Source: JBEICQ01 sp040383885 (GTDB lineage Bacteria; Bacteroidota; Bacteroidia; UBA4408). Taken from it: 6,449 nt of DNA. The notes under the pieces were generated by a model that did no database searches, was not told where the DNA came from, and saw only the letters and a list, made by a program, of their open reading frames with translations. Location of the stretch: positions 1 through 6,449 of the forward strand of contig JBEICQ010000130.1 in assembly GCA_040383885.1 (NCBI GenBank). The letters run 5' to 3'. This document shows, in pieces, positions 1 through 6,322 of this stretch (positions are counted from its first letter, which is position 1; every line of letters begins with the position of its first letter). Both the position numbers and the translations under genes were made by a program.

Positions 1-1655
1 CATTGTACTTTCAGAGAATACAAACCCGAATTGATTGTTGCTTCGTTGGATGCAGATTTAAGAGTGAAAATGATTTTGTAATCACCGGCTTGAGAAGGAA
101 CTTTTACCTGCAGCAAAATCTGCTTTGCAGATGCCGGCAGGAGTTGATGTGTATCTGTAAAATCTGCTATACAAACATTGTTTTTGGTGATGCGGTAACC
201 TGTATAAATACTGTCGTGCGGCAAGGGCAGTTTAAAAAGATAGGGATTTTCAATCCTGAGATTCAAGGGAAGCAAATTGCCTGCTTTGGCGATCATCTTG
301 CGTTTTTCGGGTATCAATTTGATATTCATAAAAACAACAAAACGATTTTGCTTTTTCACATGTATCCAGCCATCCATTTTGGTAAAAACCGAATCACAAT
401 CAGGGCCTCTTCTTCCTGTAACAAACAGCACATCCCTGTAACGCACACTGTCCTGATAAGGCCAGAACTCAAACTGGTTGCGTCTTCCGGAAACAGTATT
501 GAAGGAGATGGCTGTGCTTCCGGTATAAAACATGTAGCGCGCCGCTTTTTGGTAAGAATTATTAAAAACTACAGGTAGTTTACCGGCTTTTGACTGCAGT
601 GCAGAAGCCCACTGCACAGAACCATGCCATTCATTTCTGGAACTGATCAGGCCGGAAGCGGAAGGCATCAGAAAAAAGCATTTCCCTGCGATGACAAGCA
701 CCATTGAAGGAATAAAAAAAATACGAATTCTACTCTGCATGGAGGGGTTCTTCTCCAAGCTGATGAGAGAGAGATAGATACCCGGAATCAGGGCGATGGC
801 TGTCCAGTTTGCTTCAACATGTCCCTTGAAACTACTCAGCAGAAAGAAACCCAGTATGAAGCAAAAAACAAAAGCCAGAAAACGATCAAACTTACTTACA
901 GAGAGGAGTCCTTTCCATGCAGATGAGAAAACAAACCAGCTGATAAAAGTACCCAGGAGCAAAAACTGAGCAAGGACATAATCACTCGTAAAATTCCACT
1001 GATAAGCAGACTGAGAACGCTCGAAAAAATGGTAAGCTATACTCGGAAACCCATGATTGTATTGCCAGATGAGATGGGGTGTAAAAAGCAGAAGTGAAAT
1101 TGCTGAGACAAGGTAAAACCATGCATTAACAAGCAGGGAGGGATAGAATAACACGAGGCAAATCACCGGAAGAATACCATGGTATTTAGAATAAAGCATG
1201 CCGGTGATGGAGCATGCCAGCCATAAACTGCCGATGAAATCCTGTTTTTCGGTGAATCGTTTTGCAGCGACAAAAAACCAAAAACCAAAAAATAGCAAGG
1301 GCGTATCAGGAACAGCAAGAAAACCTGCCAGTAAATATGCAGGAACACACAAAAGCAAGAGCAGTTTATCATAGGATAACAAACTACTTTTCAGCCACAG
1401 GAATGCGGCACATAAAAAGAGAAACGAGAGCAGAAAGAAAAATCGAATACCGAAGGGATTGTTTCCCCAGATCAGGGTACCGGCCTTGATCCACCAGGCG
1501 ACCATCGGCGGATGATCCAGATAGCCCCAGTCACATTGCTGCGAAAAAAGCCAGTAATACACCTCGTCATTCCAGGGTTCGCCGAATGATGCCTGTAAGA
1601 AACTAAGCAGCAGTATAAGTCCTCCCGACAGGTAGGCTATCCATTTCCAGTTCAT
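1..1655 (-). CDS. GT39/PMT_2-type membrane glycosyltransferase with C-terminal periplasmic extension (partial, 3' end outside window)
   Basis: An uninterrupted frame of 551 codons runs from ATG at 1655 to the left edge without a stop. An in-frame stop lies about 36 bases upstream with no other ATG between, so this start is well fixed. The N-terminal part has many hydrophobic segments (about residues 5-22, 72-88, 97-130, 143-151, 161-192, 227-245, 258-275, 283-299, 313-330). The first external loop carries WNDEVYYW (D30-E31) followed by LDHPP (46-50). An acidic pair in this loop and the HPP motif are hallmarks of GT-C enzymes of the PMT_2/ArnT-like group, which transfer a sugar from a polyprenyl-phosphate donor on the periplasmic face. 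After the last helix come about 220 residues that look soluble; from about 455 they are rich in alternating beta-type strands. The substrate is unknown. It follows the Fe-S protein gene by 62 bases, and no convincing promoter was found between them. Confidence 0.85.
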   Translation of the reverse strand, partial: MNWKWIAYLSGGLILLLSFLQASFGEPWNDEVYYWLFSQQCDWGYLDHPPMVAWWIKAGTLIWGNNPFGIRFFFLLSFLFLCAAFLWLKSSLLSYDKLLLLLCVPAYLLAGFLAVPDTPLLFFGFWFFVAAKRFTEKQDFIGSLWLACSITGMLYSKYHGILPVICLVLFYPSLLVNAWFYLVSAISLLLFTPHLIWQYNHGFPSIAYHFFERSQSAYQWNFTSDYVLAQFLLLGTFISWFVFSSAWKGLLSVSKFDRFLAFVFCFILGFFLLSSFKGHVEANWTAIALIPGIYLSLISLEKNPSMQSRIRIFFIPSMVLVIAGKCFFLMPSASGLISSRNEWHGSVQWASALQSKAGKLPVVFNNSYQKAARYMFYTGSTAISFNTVSGRRNQFEFWPYQDSVRYRDVLFVTGRRGPDCDSVFTKMDGWIHVKKQNRFVVFMNIKLIPEKRKMIAKAGNLLPLNLRIENPYLFKLPLPHDSIYTGYRITKNNVCIADFTDTHQLLPASAKQILLQVKVPSQAGDYKIIFTLKSASNEATINSGLYSLKVQ

Positions 1656-1677
1656 GACATCAGAGGTGACTGAGATT

Positions 1678-1706
1678 AAAAAATGGTGCAGTCAGCATCT
1701 TGCCAT
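1678..1706 (-). terminator. possible weak intrinsic terminator after the Fe-S protein gene
   Basis: Read on the minus strand, just after the TAA of the Fe-S protein gene, ATGG and TGC (separated by a CAAGA bulge) can pair with GCACCAT, and six T follow directly. The seven-pair stem is bulged and would be weak, so read-through into the glycosyltransferase gene is likely. No energy calculation was possible. Confidence 0.3.
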
Positions 1707-1717
1707 CTTTTTTTGTA

Positions 1718-2440
1718 TTACAGCCAGCCTGATGCAAGAACATCGGCAATGTGCATCACTTTCATGGGTTTACCGGCTGCCTTCATATACCCGTCAAGAT
1801 GCATCAAACAGGGAGTATCAGTGGCTACGATGTATTCTACATTGGCATCAAGGGCATGCTGCACTTTTTGTTCGGCCATCGAGGTACTGATTGCCTCGTA
1901 CTTTACAGAGAAAAAACCACCGAAACCACAACAGGTATCACTACATTGCATCTCCACAAGTTCAAGCCCTTTTACTTTTTCGAGCAAAGTGCGGGGCTCC
2001 TGACGCAAACCATACCCACCAAGGCTTACACAGGTATCCATAAACACAGCCCTACCTTCCAGTTGCGCGCCAATATTTGTGATCTTGAGCACATTTACAA
2101 CAAAATCAGTAAACTCATAAATGTTCTTCTGGATCTGCTTGTATTCATTATGCAAAGCGGAATTGTGGAACAACTCACCGTATTGCTTTTTGATAAAATT
2201 AACGCAAGAAGCAGAAGGCACAACAATGTAGCGGTCGTTGAGAAACTCCTTAATAAATTTTTCACCTATCTCTTTGCCATCATCCCAGTTTCCGTTGTTG
2301 AATGCAGGATGACCACAACAGGTTTGTTCTGGATTATAGTTTACAGCACAGTTGAGGCTTTCCAGTACCTTCACCATGTTCCAGGCTGTTTCCGGAAAAA
2401 ACTGATCGATGTAGCAGGGAATAAAAATGTCGACAATCAT
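1718..2440 (-). CDS. LutA/YkgE-type (Fe-S)-binding protein with two CCG (cysteine-rich) domains
   Basis: A soluble 240-residue protein, close to the roughly 240 residues usual for LutA/YkgE. It has two cysteine-rich repeats. The first has C9 (in FIPCYIDQF), C41-C42-G43 followed by HPAFNNG, and C79 (PSASC). The second has C137 (MDTCVSLGG), C170-C171-G172 (DTCCGFGGFFSV) and C211 (TDTPC). In this family the CCG cysteines bind iron-sulfur clusters or sit at a heterodisulfide-type site. Relatives work with LutB and LutC in L-lactate oxidation, or form subunits of glycolate and glycerol-3-phosphate dehydrogenases. No partner gene is visible here, so lactate use is only an inference. The ATG at 2440 is chosen because the upstream in-frame TTG (2461) falls inside a perfect -7 promoter box. 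In the second repeat, the HDSC of many relatives reads MDTC here. Confidence 0.88.
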   Translation of the reverse strand: MIVDIFIPCYIDQFFPETAWNMVKVLESLNCAVNYNPEQTCCGHPAFNNGNWDDGKEIGEKFIKEFLNDRYIVVPSASCVNFIKKQYGELFHNSALHNEYKQIQKNIYEFTDFVVNVLKITNIGAQLEGRAVFMDTCVSLGGYGLRQEPRTLLEKVKGLELVEMQCSDTCCGFGGFFSVKYEAISTSMAEQKVQHALDANVEYIVATDTPCLMHLDGYMKAAGKPMKVMHIADVLASGWL

Positions 2441-2458
2441 TGCTTTGTGCGTCTCAGG

Positions 2459-2466
2459 CAAATGTA
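2459..2466 (-). promoter_or_regulatory. Bacteroidota -7 box (TACATTTG) for the Fe-S protein gene
   Basis: The minus strand reads TACATTTG, a perfect match to the Bacteroidota sigma-ABfr -7 consensus TAnnTTTG, in the 109-base gap after the ligase gene. Transcription would start near 2452-2454, leaving a leader of only about 12-14 bases before ATG 2440. No clear -33 TTTG is present at the expected distance. The box implies the Fe-S gene can be expressed apart from the polysaccharide genes upstream. Confidence 0.5.
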
Positions 2467-2549
2467 AAATGACTTGTGGGTATTGTTTTCAGAAAGGCAG
2501 ATGTTTTATTAACTACTTGTTAACATTCTGTTTGCTTTTCCGGGGGTAA

Positions 2550-3971
2550 TCAATCCTCATTCATGGGCATGATATTATTTGCTGCTACCACTGCAAGGGC
2601 AGCATAAAACAGAAAAGAAACAGAGACGGTATCCAGAAAATTATTAAAAAACCCATGAAAAAAATAGGTGCAGATGGCCATCCCTGCACTTTGTGTAGAG
2701 CGGGAGAGAAAAGCCTTGTACATCCCTACCATGCAAATCAGTGCATACAAAAGCAAGGCAGGAATACCCATCTCGGAAGCATGAAGTAAATATTCGTTGT
2801 GGGCGGTACCTCCCCTTCCGTCTAAATGATTATTTGGATTGGTTACACTGATACGGGTCATGTCAGCACTGCGTTGAAAAGGCAAATAAGCAAACTGATA
2901 GGTAGCCGGACCAAATCCGAAAACCGGGTTGTACTCAATCATCCTGAGGGCACTTTTCCATCGGTTAATTCTTTCGGCATTGCTCTGGTCGGTGGTAATA
3001 TTGGTGATGCTTCTGGCTTGTTCTACCACGCCTGCATACTTGGCATTGCTATCAGATTTATTAGCCTTAAAATTATTATAAAGGGTATCAGCTGACCAGA
3101 GGGTAAACATGCCCACCAAAAAAATAATTACCACCATCCATACATGTGAAAATCCCATGCGATAGTAATACATGACCAGAAATGAAAGCACAAGACTGAT
3201 GTATGCAGCCCTGCAGTAACTGAGATAAAGCGCTCCCAGTAAGAAAAGAAAGAGCAAGAGGTGCATTGGTTTAGATCTAAAAAACCAGGGCAAGACCAAA
3301 CAGATCACTGCTGCATATTGCGTATGGTCATGAAAAAATGGCCGGGCAGAAAATCCGGAAGCATCCTTGCTAAAATGAAAGAAGGAATGATGTATAAATA
3401 CATAAAAAATGACAGGCAGGAAACCCAGCAGAAACCAGGTGCCTGTTTTGCGAAAAAAATCTTTATTACCAAGAATCTCATACAAAATCAAAAAGTAAAA
3501 AACCGATACAAAGGAGAAACGCAGAAGGGCCTGTTTGAAAGATACGAGGGGCATAGATGATTGAAAGCAGGTCACAAGCATCCAAAGCAGGTAAAGTAAA
3601 AAAAGTAAACTCAGTGGATGCTTAAAAATTTTTCTACTGATTTTCCCAAGAAGGAGCAGATGAAAAAACCTGAGCAAAAGAATAGCGGTAAGGGGTTCTG
3701 CAGGCAGATTGAGTACCATGCCACCCATGATATTTTTTTCGACCGAGCATGCGGCAAAAAAACCGAACAAACTCCAAAACCAGGTTGAGGTGTCAGCCCA
3801 GATGAATGCCAAAACAGACATTACACACAAACCCAATATGGCAAGCTCCGGCTTGCCCATGCCCATCAAAACAGCTGCAGATGAAATGACAAGCAGCGCA
3901 CACGCAGGGATTAACTTTGAAGGTATGCGTTCAGATTTTTCCAACGGGCAGAGAGAACAAGCAAACCACAT
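2550..3971 (-). CDS. O-antigen ligase / Wzy-type polymerase family membrane protein (Wzy_C domain)
   Basis: A 473-residue protein (from ATG 3971) made almost entirely of hydrophobic helices, with one large periplasmic loop (about 292-398), the layout of WaaL/Wzy glycan ligases and polymerases. Members use undecaprenyl-diphosphate-linked glycan as donor and either transfer it to an acceptor or polymerise it. Family marks, numbered from this ATG, are DHTQY (215-219), typical of Bacteroidota members; SYCRAAY (251-257) with R254; RWKSALRMIEYNPVFGFG (337-354); and GTAHNEYLLHASEMG (388-402) with H391, matching the essential periplasmic Arg and His region of WaaL. Ligase and polymerase roles cannot be told apart by sequence. 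The start is uncertain: ATG 3971 overlaps the co-polymerase gene by 61 bases, GTG 4010 overlaps it by 100, TTG 3944 by 34, and ATG 3866 not at all but would cut the first helix (about 22-39). Either way it is tightly linked to, and probably translated with, the gene before it. Confidence 0.88.
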   Translation of the reverse strand: MWFACSLCPLEKSERIPSKLIPACALLVISSAAVLMGMGKPELAILGLCVMSVLAFIWADTSTWFWSLFGFFAACSVEKNIMGGMVLNLPAEPLTAILLLRFFHLLLLGKISRKIFKHPLSLLFLLYLLWMLVTCFQSSMPLVSFKQALLRFSFVSVFYFLILYEILGNKDFFRKTGTWFLLGFLPVIFYVFIHHSFFHFSKDASGFSARPFFHDHTQYAAVICLVLPWFFRSKPMHLLLFLFLLGALYLSYCRAAYISLVLSFLVMYYYRMGFSHVWMVVIIFLVGMFTLWSADTLYNNFKANKSDSNAKYAGVVEQARSITNITTDQSNAERINRWKSALRMIEYNPVFGFGPATYQFAYLPFQRSADMTRISVTNPNNHLDGRGGTAHNEYLLHASEMGIPALLLYALICMVGMYKAFLSRSTQSAGMAICTYFFHGFFNNFLDTVSVSFLFYAALAVVAANNIMPMNED

Positions 3972-4909
3972 GTAAAACCCACAGCAGACAAAGTAAAGAG
4001 CAATACCCACTGCCAGCGCACGGGATAGGACTTTTTATCGGGCACATGAGCAGGTGAGATCAGATAAGACTGGTTAATTTTACCATTTAGGTTGAGCAAA
4101 GCCTGATACATGCTTTTTTCAACTTCAAATTTCTCGTTGACCAATGACTGCATAAGAATCAGACGATTGGCATTTTCCATCCTTTGATTCGATCGTTCCC
4201 GGCTGATTATTTTTTGCAATTCGGCAGAGAAAATAAGCATTTCGTTATAGTTTACGGGGCTTACATACACATTAAAAATCTCATTAACTCCGGGTATTGT
4301 TGAGACCAATTGAAGCAGACGCGACAGTTCATCGGTTTTGCTTTTGCTCTGGCGCTTAAGATTATCATAAGTATTCAACAGATTTTTTCTTACAATCCCG
4401 GCCTTGATCCGATCTCCTGATACCACCAGGTCGTTTGCTATCTTTGCTGCGAGCACAGGATCAACATCCAGTACCGAAACTGAAATGGAATTAAACTGCG
4501 TGCGCTCAATTTTTATTTTGCGGGCATATTCTTTACACAGGTGGTAATAGGCATCTGTTTGGGAGGCATCAATCCCGTAGTGATGCAGCAAGCGGTAGCG
4601 AGAAATGATGGTATCCCTGAGAATTGAAGAGTTCAGCATTTGCATGTGCTCATCAGTTTCTTTGTCGCTTCCAAACCGTAGGTCATAGTCAGCCGTGATG
4701 CGCGGACCGCTATTGGAGGGAGGGTAAATAATGGCTTCCGCTTTGTAGAGGGGACGAATAAACAGGGGACTGCTAAAAATTGCTGCAAGCAATGCCGCCA
4801 GGCAGGCGGACAAAAGTACAAGGCGTCGTTGTTTGAAAATGAGGCGCGCAGGCGACCATTGAGCTGCTTCCATGTTGGTGAAGGTATGGTTTTTGCAAAA
4901 ATTAACCAT
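3911..4909 (-). CDS. Wzz/chain-length-determinant-type polysaccharide co-polymerase
   Basis: A 332-residue protein with two terminal membrane helices (about 29-50 and 299-320) enclosing a mostly helical periplasmic domain, as in class 1 polysaccharide co-polymerases, which set glycan chain length together with a Wzy polymerase. The N-terminal Wzz region shows LYKAEAIIYPPS (54-65), and SVSVLDVDPVLAAKIANDLV (143-162) is typical of the family. A proline-containing stretch PAHVPDKKSYP (286-296) precedes the second helix, as in Wzz. The chain ends 12 residues after that helix, so there is no fused cytoplasmic tyrosine kinase domain. ATG 4909 gives the longest frame; ATG 4873 (residue 13) is equally reasonable and would leave 16 residues before the first helix. 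The next gene is an O-antigen ligase/Wzy homologue overlapping its 3' end, which supports joint work on one glycan. Confidence 0.85.
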   Translation of the reverse strand: MVNFCKNHTFTNMEAAQWSPARLIFKQRRLVLLSACLAALLAAIFSSPLFIRPLYKAEAIIYPPSNSGPRITADYDLRFGSDKETDEHMQMLNSSILRDTIISRYRLLHHYGIDASQTDAYYHLCKEYARKIKIERTQFNSISVSVLDVDPVLAAKIANDLVVSGDRIKAGIVRKNLLNTYDNLKRQSKSKTDELSRLLQLVSTIPGVNEIFNVYVSPVNYNEMLIFSAELQKIISRERSNQRMENANRLILMQSLVNEKFEVEKSMYQALLNLNGKINQSYLISPAHVPDKKSYPVRWQWVLLFTLSAVGFTCGLLVLSARWKNLNAYLQS

Positions 4910-4981
4910 CCCGCCTTGAATTGCCTGTCAGAAAGGCCTGATGAAACCAAGTAAAAGCACATAACAAAATGAATTTTAAGT

Positions 4982-4989
4982 TACTTTTG
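4982..4989 (+). promoter_or_regulatory. Bacteroidota -7 box (TACTTTTG) for the acyl-CoA dehydrogenase gene
   Basis: TACTTTTG fits TAnnTTTG exactly and lies in the 99-base divergent gap between the polysaccharide genes and the dehydrogenase gene. The start of transcription would be near 4994-4996, giving a leader of about 13-15 bases. GGAAAA at 4995-5000 may act as a weak ribosome binding site. No -33 TTTG was found at normal spacing. A promoter for the leftward co-polymerase gene must lie in the same gap, but I found no good match. Confidence 0.55.
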
Positions 4990-5008
4990 CCCACGGAAAA
5001 AACACCCT

Positions 5009-6193
5009 ATGGCAGCAAAAACTGACGCTTACACGCATCCTGATTACTATTTTCTAGATGAATTGCTCACAGACGAACACAAACTCATCCGGGATACCGT
5101 AAGGGCCTGGGTAAAAAAAGAAGTATCCCCTATTGTAGAAGATGCCTGCCAGCAAGCCAAATTTCCAAAACAATGGATCAAAGGTCTCGCAGAGATTGGT
5201 GCTTTCGGCCCCTACATTCCCGCTCAATATGGAGGTCCGGGCCTTGACCAAATTTCTTATGGTATCATCATGCAGGAACTGGAAAGAGGCGATAGCGGAC
5301 TGCGTTCCACTGCATCGGTGCAAAGCTCTCTGGTGATGTATCCCATCTATGCTTTCGGTTCTGAAGAACAGAAAATGAAATACCTTCCCAAACTGGCCAA
5401 GGGAGAACTTATGGGCTGTTTCGGGTTAACCGAACCTGACCATGGCTCAAATCCTTCAGGAATGATTACCAATTACAAAGACATGGGTGACCACTACCTG
5501 CTCAACGGTGCCAAGTTGTGGATTTCTAACTCACCCTTTGCAGATATTGCTGTTGTTTGGGCCAAAAACGAACAAGGCGTGATTCATGGACTCATTGTGG
5601 AAAGAGGCATGGAAGGATTCTCTACACCCGAAACACATGGCAAATGGAGTTTGAGGGCAAGTGCCACCGGAGAGCTGGTGTTCGACAATGTAAAGGTCCC
5701 CAAAGAAAATCTTCTTCCCAATGTAAAAGGCTTAAAAGGCCCCCTCAGTTGTTTGAACAGCGCACGCTATGGCATCGCCTGGGGTGCTCTGGGTGCTGGA
5801 ATGGATTGTTACGATTCTGCCCTGCGCTATTCCAAGGAGCGCATCCAGTTTGGCAAACCCATTGCAGCCTTTCAGCTGACCCAGAAAAAACTTGCCGAAA
5901 TGATTACCGAGCTCACCAAGGCACAGTTGATGGTTTGGCGCCTGGGTGTGTTGAAAAATGAAAACCGTGCCACCCCGCAACAAATCTCCATGGCCAAGCG
6001 AAACAGTGTGCATACGGCACTCACCATTGCAAGAGAAGCAAGACAGATTCATGGAGGCATGGGAATTACAGGAGAATATCCTATCATGCGTCACATGATG
6101 AACCTCGAATCGGTTATCACCTATGAGGGAACGCATGATATTCACCTGCTCATTACCGGTTACGATATCACCGGTATCTCCGCATTCGAATAA
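5009..6193 (+). CDS. gcdH: glutaryl-CoA dehydrogenase (acyl-CoA dehydrogenase family, FAD-dependent)
   Basis: A complete 394-residue acyl-CoA dehydrogenase. Glutaryl-CoA dehydrogenase oxidises and decarboxylates glutaryl-CoA to crotonyl-CoA in lysine and tryptophan breakdown, passing electrons from FAD to an electron-transfer flavoprotein. The assignment rests on ELERGDSGLRSTASVQSSLV (90-109), whose R99-S100 match the glutarate-binding Arg-Ser of the human enzyme, on GCFGLTEPDHGSNPSGM (136-152), LRASATGE (215-222), NSARYGIAWGALGA (250-263), and on TYEGTHDIH (371-379) with E373 in the place of the catalytic base. The Arg-rich IHGGMGITGEYPIMRH (347-362) also follows this subfamily. Other lysine-breakdown genes and electron-transfer flavoprotein genes are not in the window, so the gene stands alone as far as visible. 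The ATG at 5009 is supported by conservation from the first helix (about 16-40) and by the promoter box just upstream. The reading frame ends in tandem TAA TAA. Confidence 0.92.
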   Translation: MAAKTDAYTHPDYYFLDELLTDEHKLIRDTVRAWVKKEVSPIVEDACQQAKFPKQWIKGLAEIGAFGPYIPAQYGGPGLDQISYGIIMQELERGDSGLRSTASVQSSLVMYPIYAFGSEEQKMKYLPKLAKGELMGCFGLTEPDHGSNPSGMITNYKDMGDHYLLNGAKLWISNSPFADIAVVWAKNEQGVIHGLIVERGMEGFSTPETHGKWSLRASATGELVFDNVKVPKENLLPNVKGLKGPLSCLNSARYGIAWGALGAGMDCYDSALRYSKERIQFGKPIAAFQLTQKKLAEMITELTKAQLMVWRLGVLKNENRATPQQISMAKRNSVHTALTIAREARQIHGGMGITGEYPIMRHMMNLESVITYEGTHDIHLLITGYDITGISAFE

Positions 6194-6202
6194 TAAATTG
6201 AA

Positions 6203-6225
6203 GCATACTGATTCCCCCGGTATGC
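6203..6225 (+). terminator. hairpin just after gcdH, possible terminator
   Basis: GCATAC (6203-6208) pairs perfectly with GTATGC (6220-6225), with a possible T-G pair inside, closing a short loop, nine bases after the end of the gene. What follows is AAAATTTAAAG rather than a clean T tract, so termination strength is doubtful. Position and symmetry fit an mRNA 3'-end hairpin. Confidence 0.4.
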
Positions 6226-6236
6226 AAAATTTAAAG

Positions 6237-6263
6237 ATGGCTGATGGCATGTGATCAGCCCAT
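6237..6263 (+). repeat. second inverted repeat between gcdH and cdd
   Basis: GGCTGAT (6239-6245) and ATCAGCC (6254-6260) are perfect reverse complements around an eight-base loop. A single bulged C lets the flanking AT pair as well. On the minus strand the hairpin is followed by the T-rich ATCTTTAAATTTT, so a terminator-like function would fit that direction better. A binding site for a dimeric regulator of the next gene is another option. No function can be assigned from sequence alone. Confidence 0.35.
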
Positions 6264-6288
6264 AGAAAACGAACAAACACCATCCTCC

Positions 6289-6317
6289 TTTTGAACGAAA
6301 GTCAGGGTGTAAAATTG
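6289..6317 (+). promoter_or_regulatory. candidate promoter of the cytidine deaminase gene
   Basis: TTTTG (6289-6293) and TAAAATTG (6310-6317) resemble the Bacteroidota -33 TTTG and -7 TAnnTTTG elements. The -7 box has one mismatch and the 16-base spacing is a little short. If real, transcription would begin at about 6322-6324, at or next to the ATG at 6323, so the message would have almost no leader. Confidence 0.3.
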
Positions 6318-6322
6318 CAAGC

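Noticed and set aside
3..578. A 191-codon plus-strand frame
   Set aside because: It lies antisense to the glycosyltransferase gene, in the codon-aligned antisense frame, and has no recognisable protein features.
1261..1300. A-rich low-complexity run with repeated AAAAACC units
   Set aside because: It is the reverse complement of codons for a Phe-rich membrane helix (FFGFWFF) in the glycosyltransferase and not a separate repeat element.
1751..2467. A 238-codon plus-strand frame opposite the Fe-S protein gene
   Set aside because: The minus-strand protein has complete CCG motifs and family length; the plus-strand translation shows no family features and is a shadow.
2501..2526. Inverted repeat TTAAC-TACTT-GTTAA with flanking ATGTT/AACAT after the ligase gene
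   Set aside because: The stem is AT-only apart from one pair, the outer arms are offset, and no T tract follows on the minus strand, so I do not call a terminator.
4910..4981. Possible leftward promoter for the co-polymerase gene (minus strand TTTTG and TACTTGGT)
   Set aside because: The -7 match has two mismatches in the TTTG part and the spacing is too short, so it is not supported.
5732..6283. A 183-codon minus-strand frame
   Set aside because: It is antisense to the well-supported glutaryl-CoA dehydrogenase gene and has no recognisable domain.
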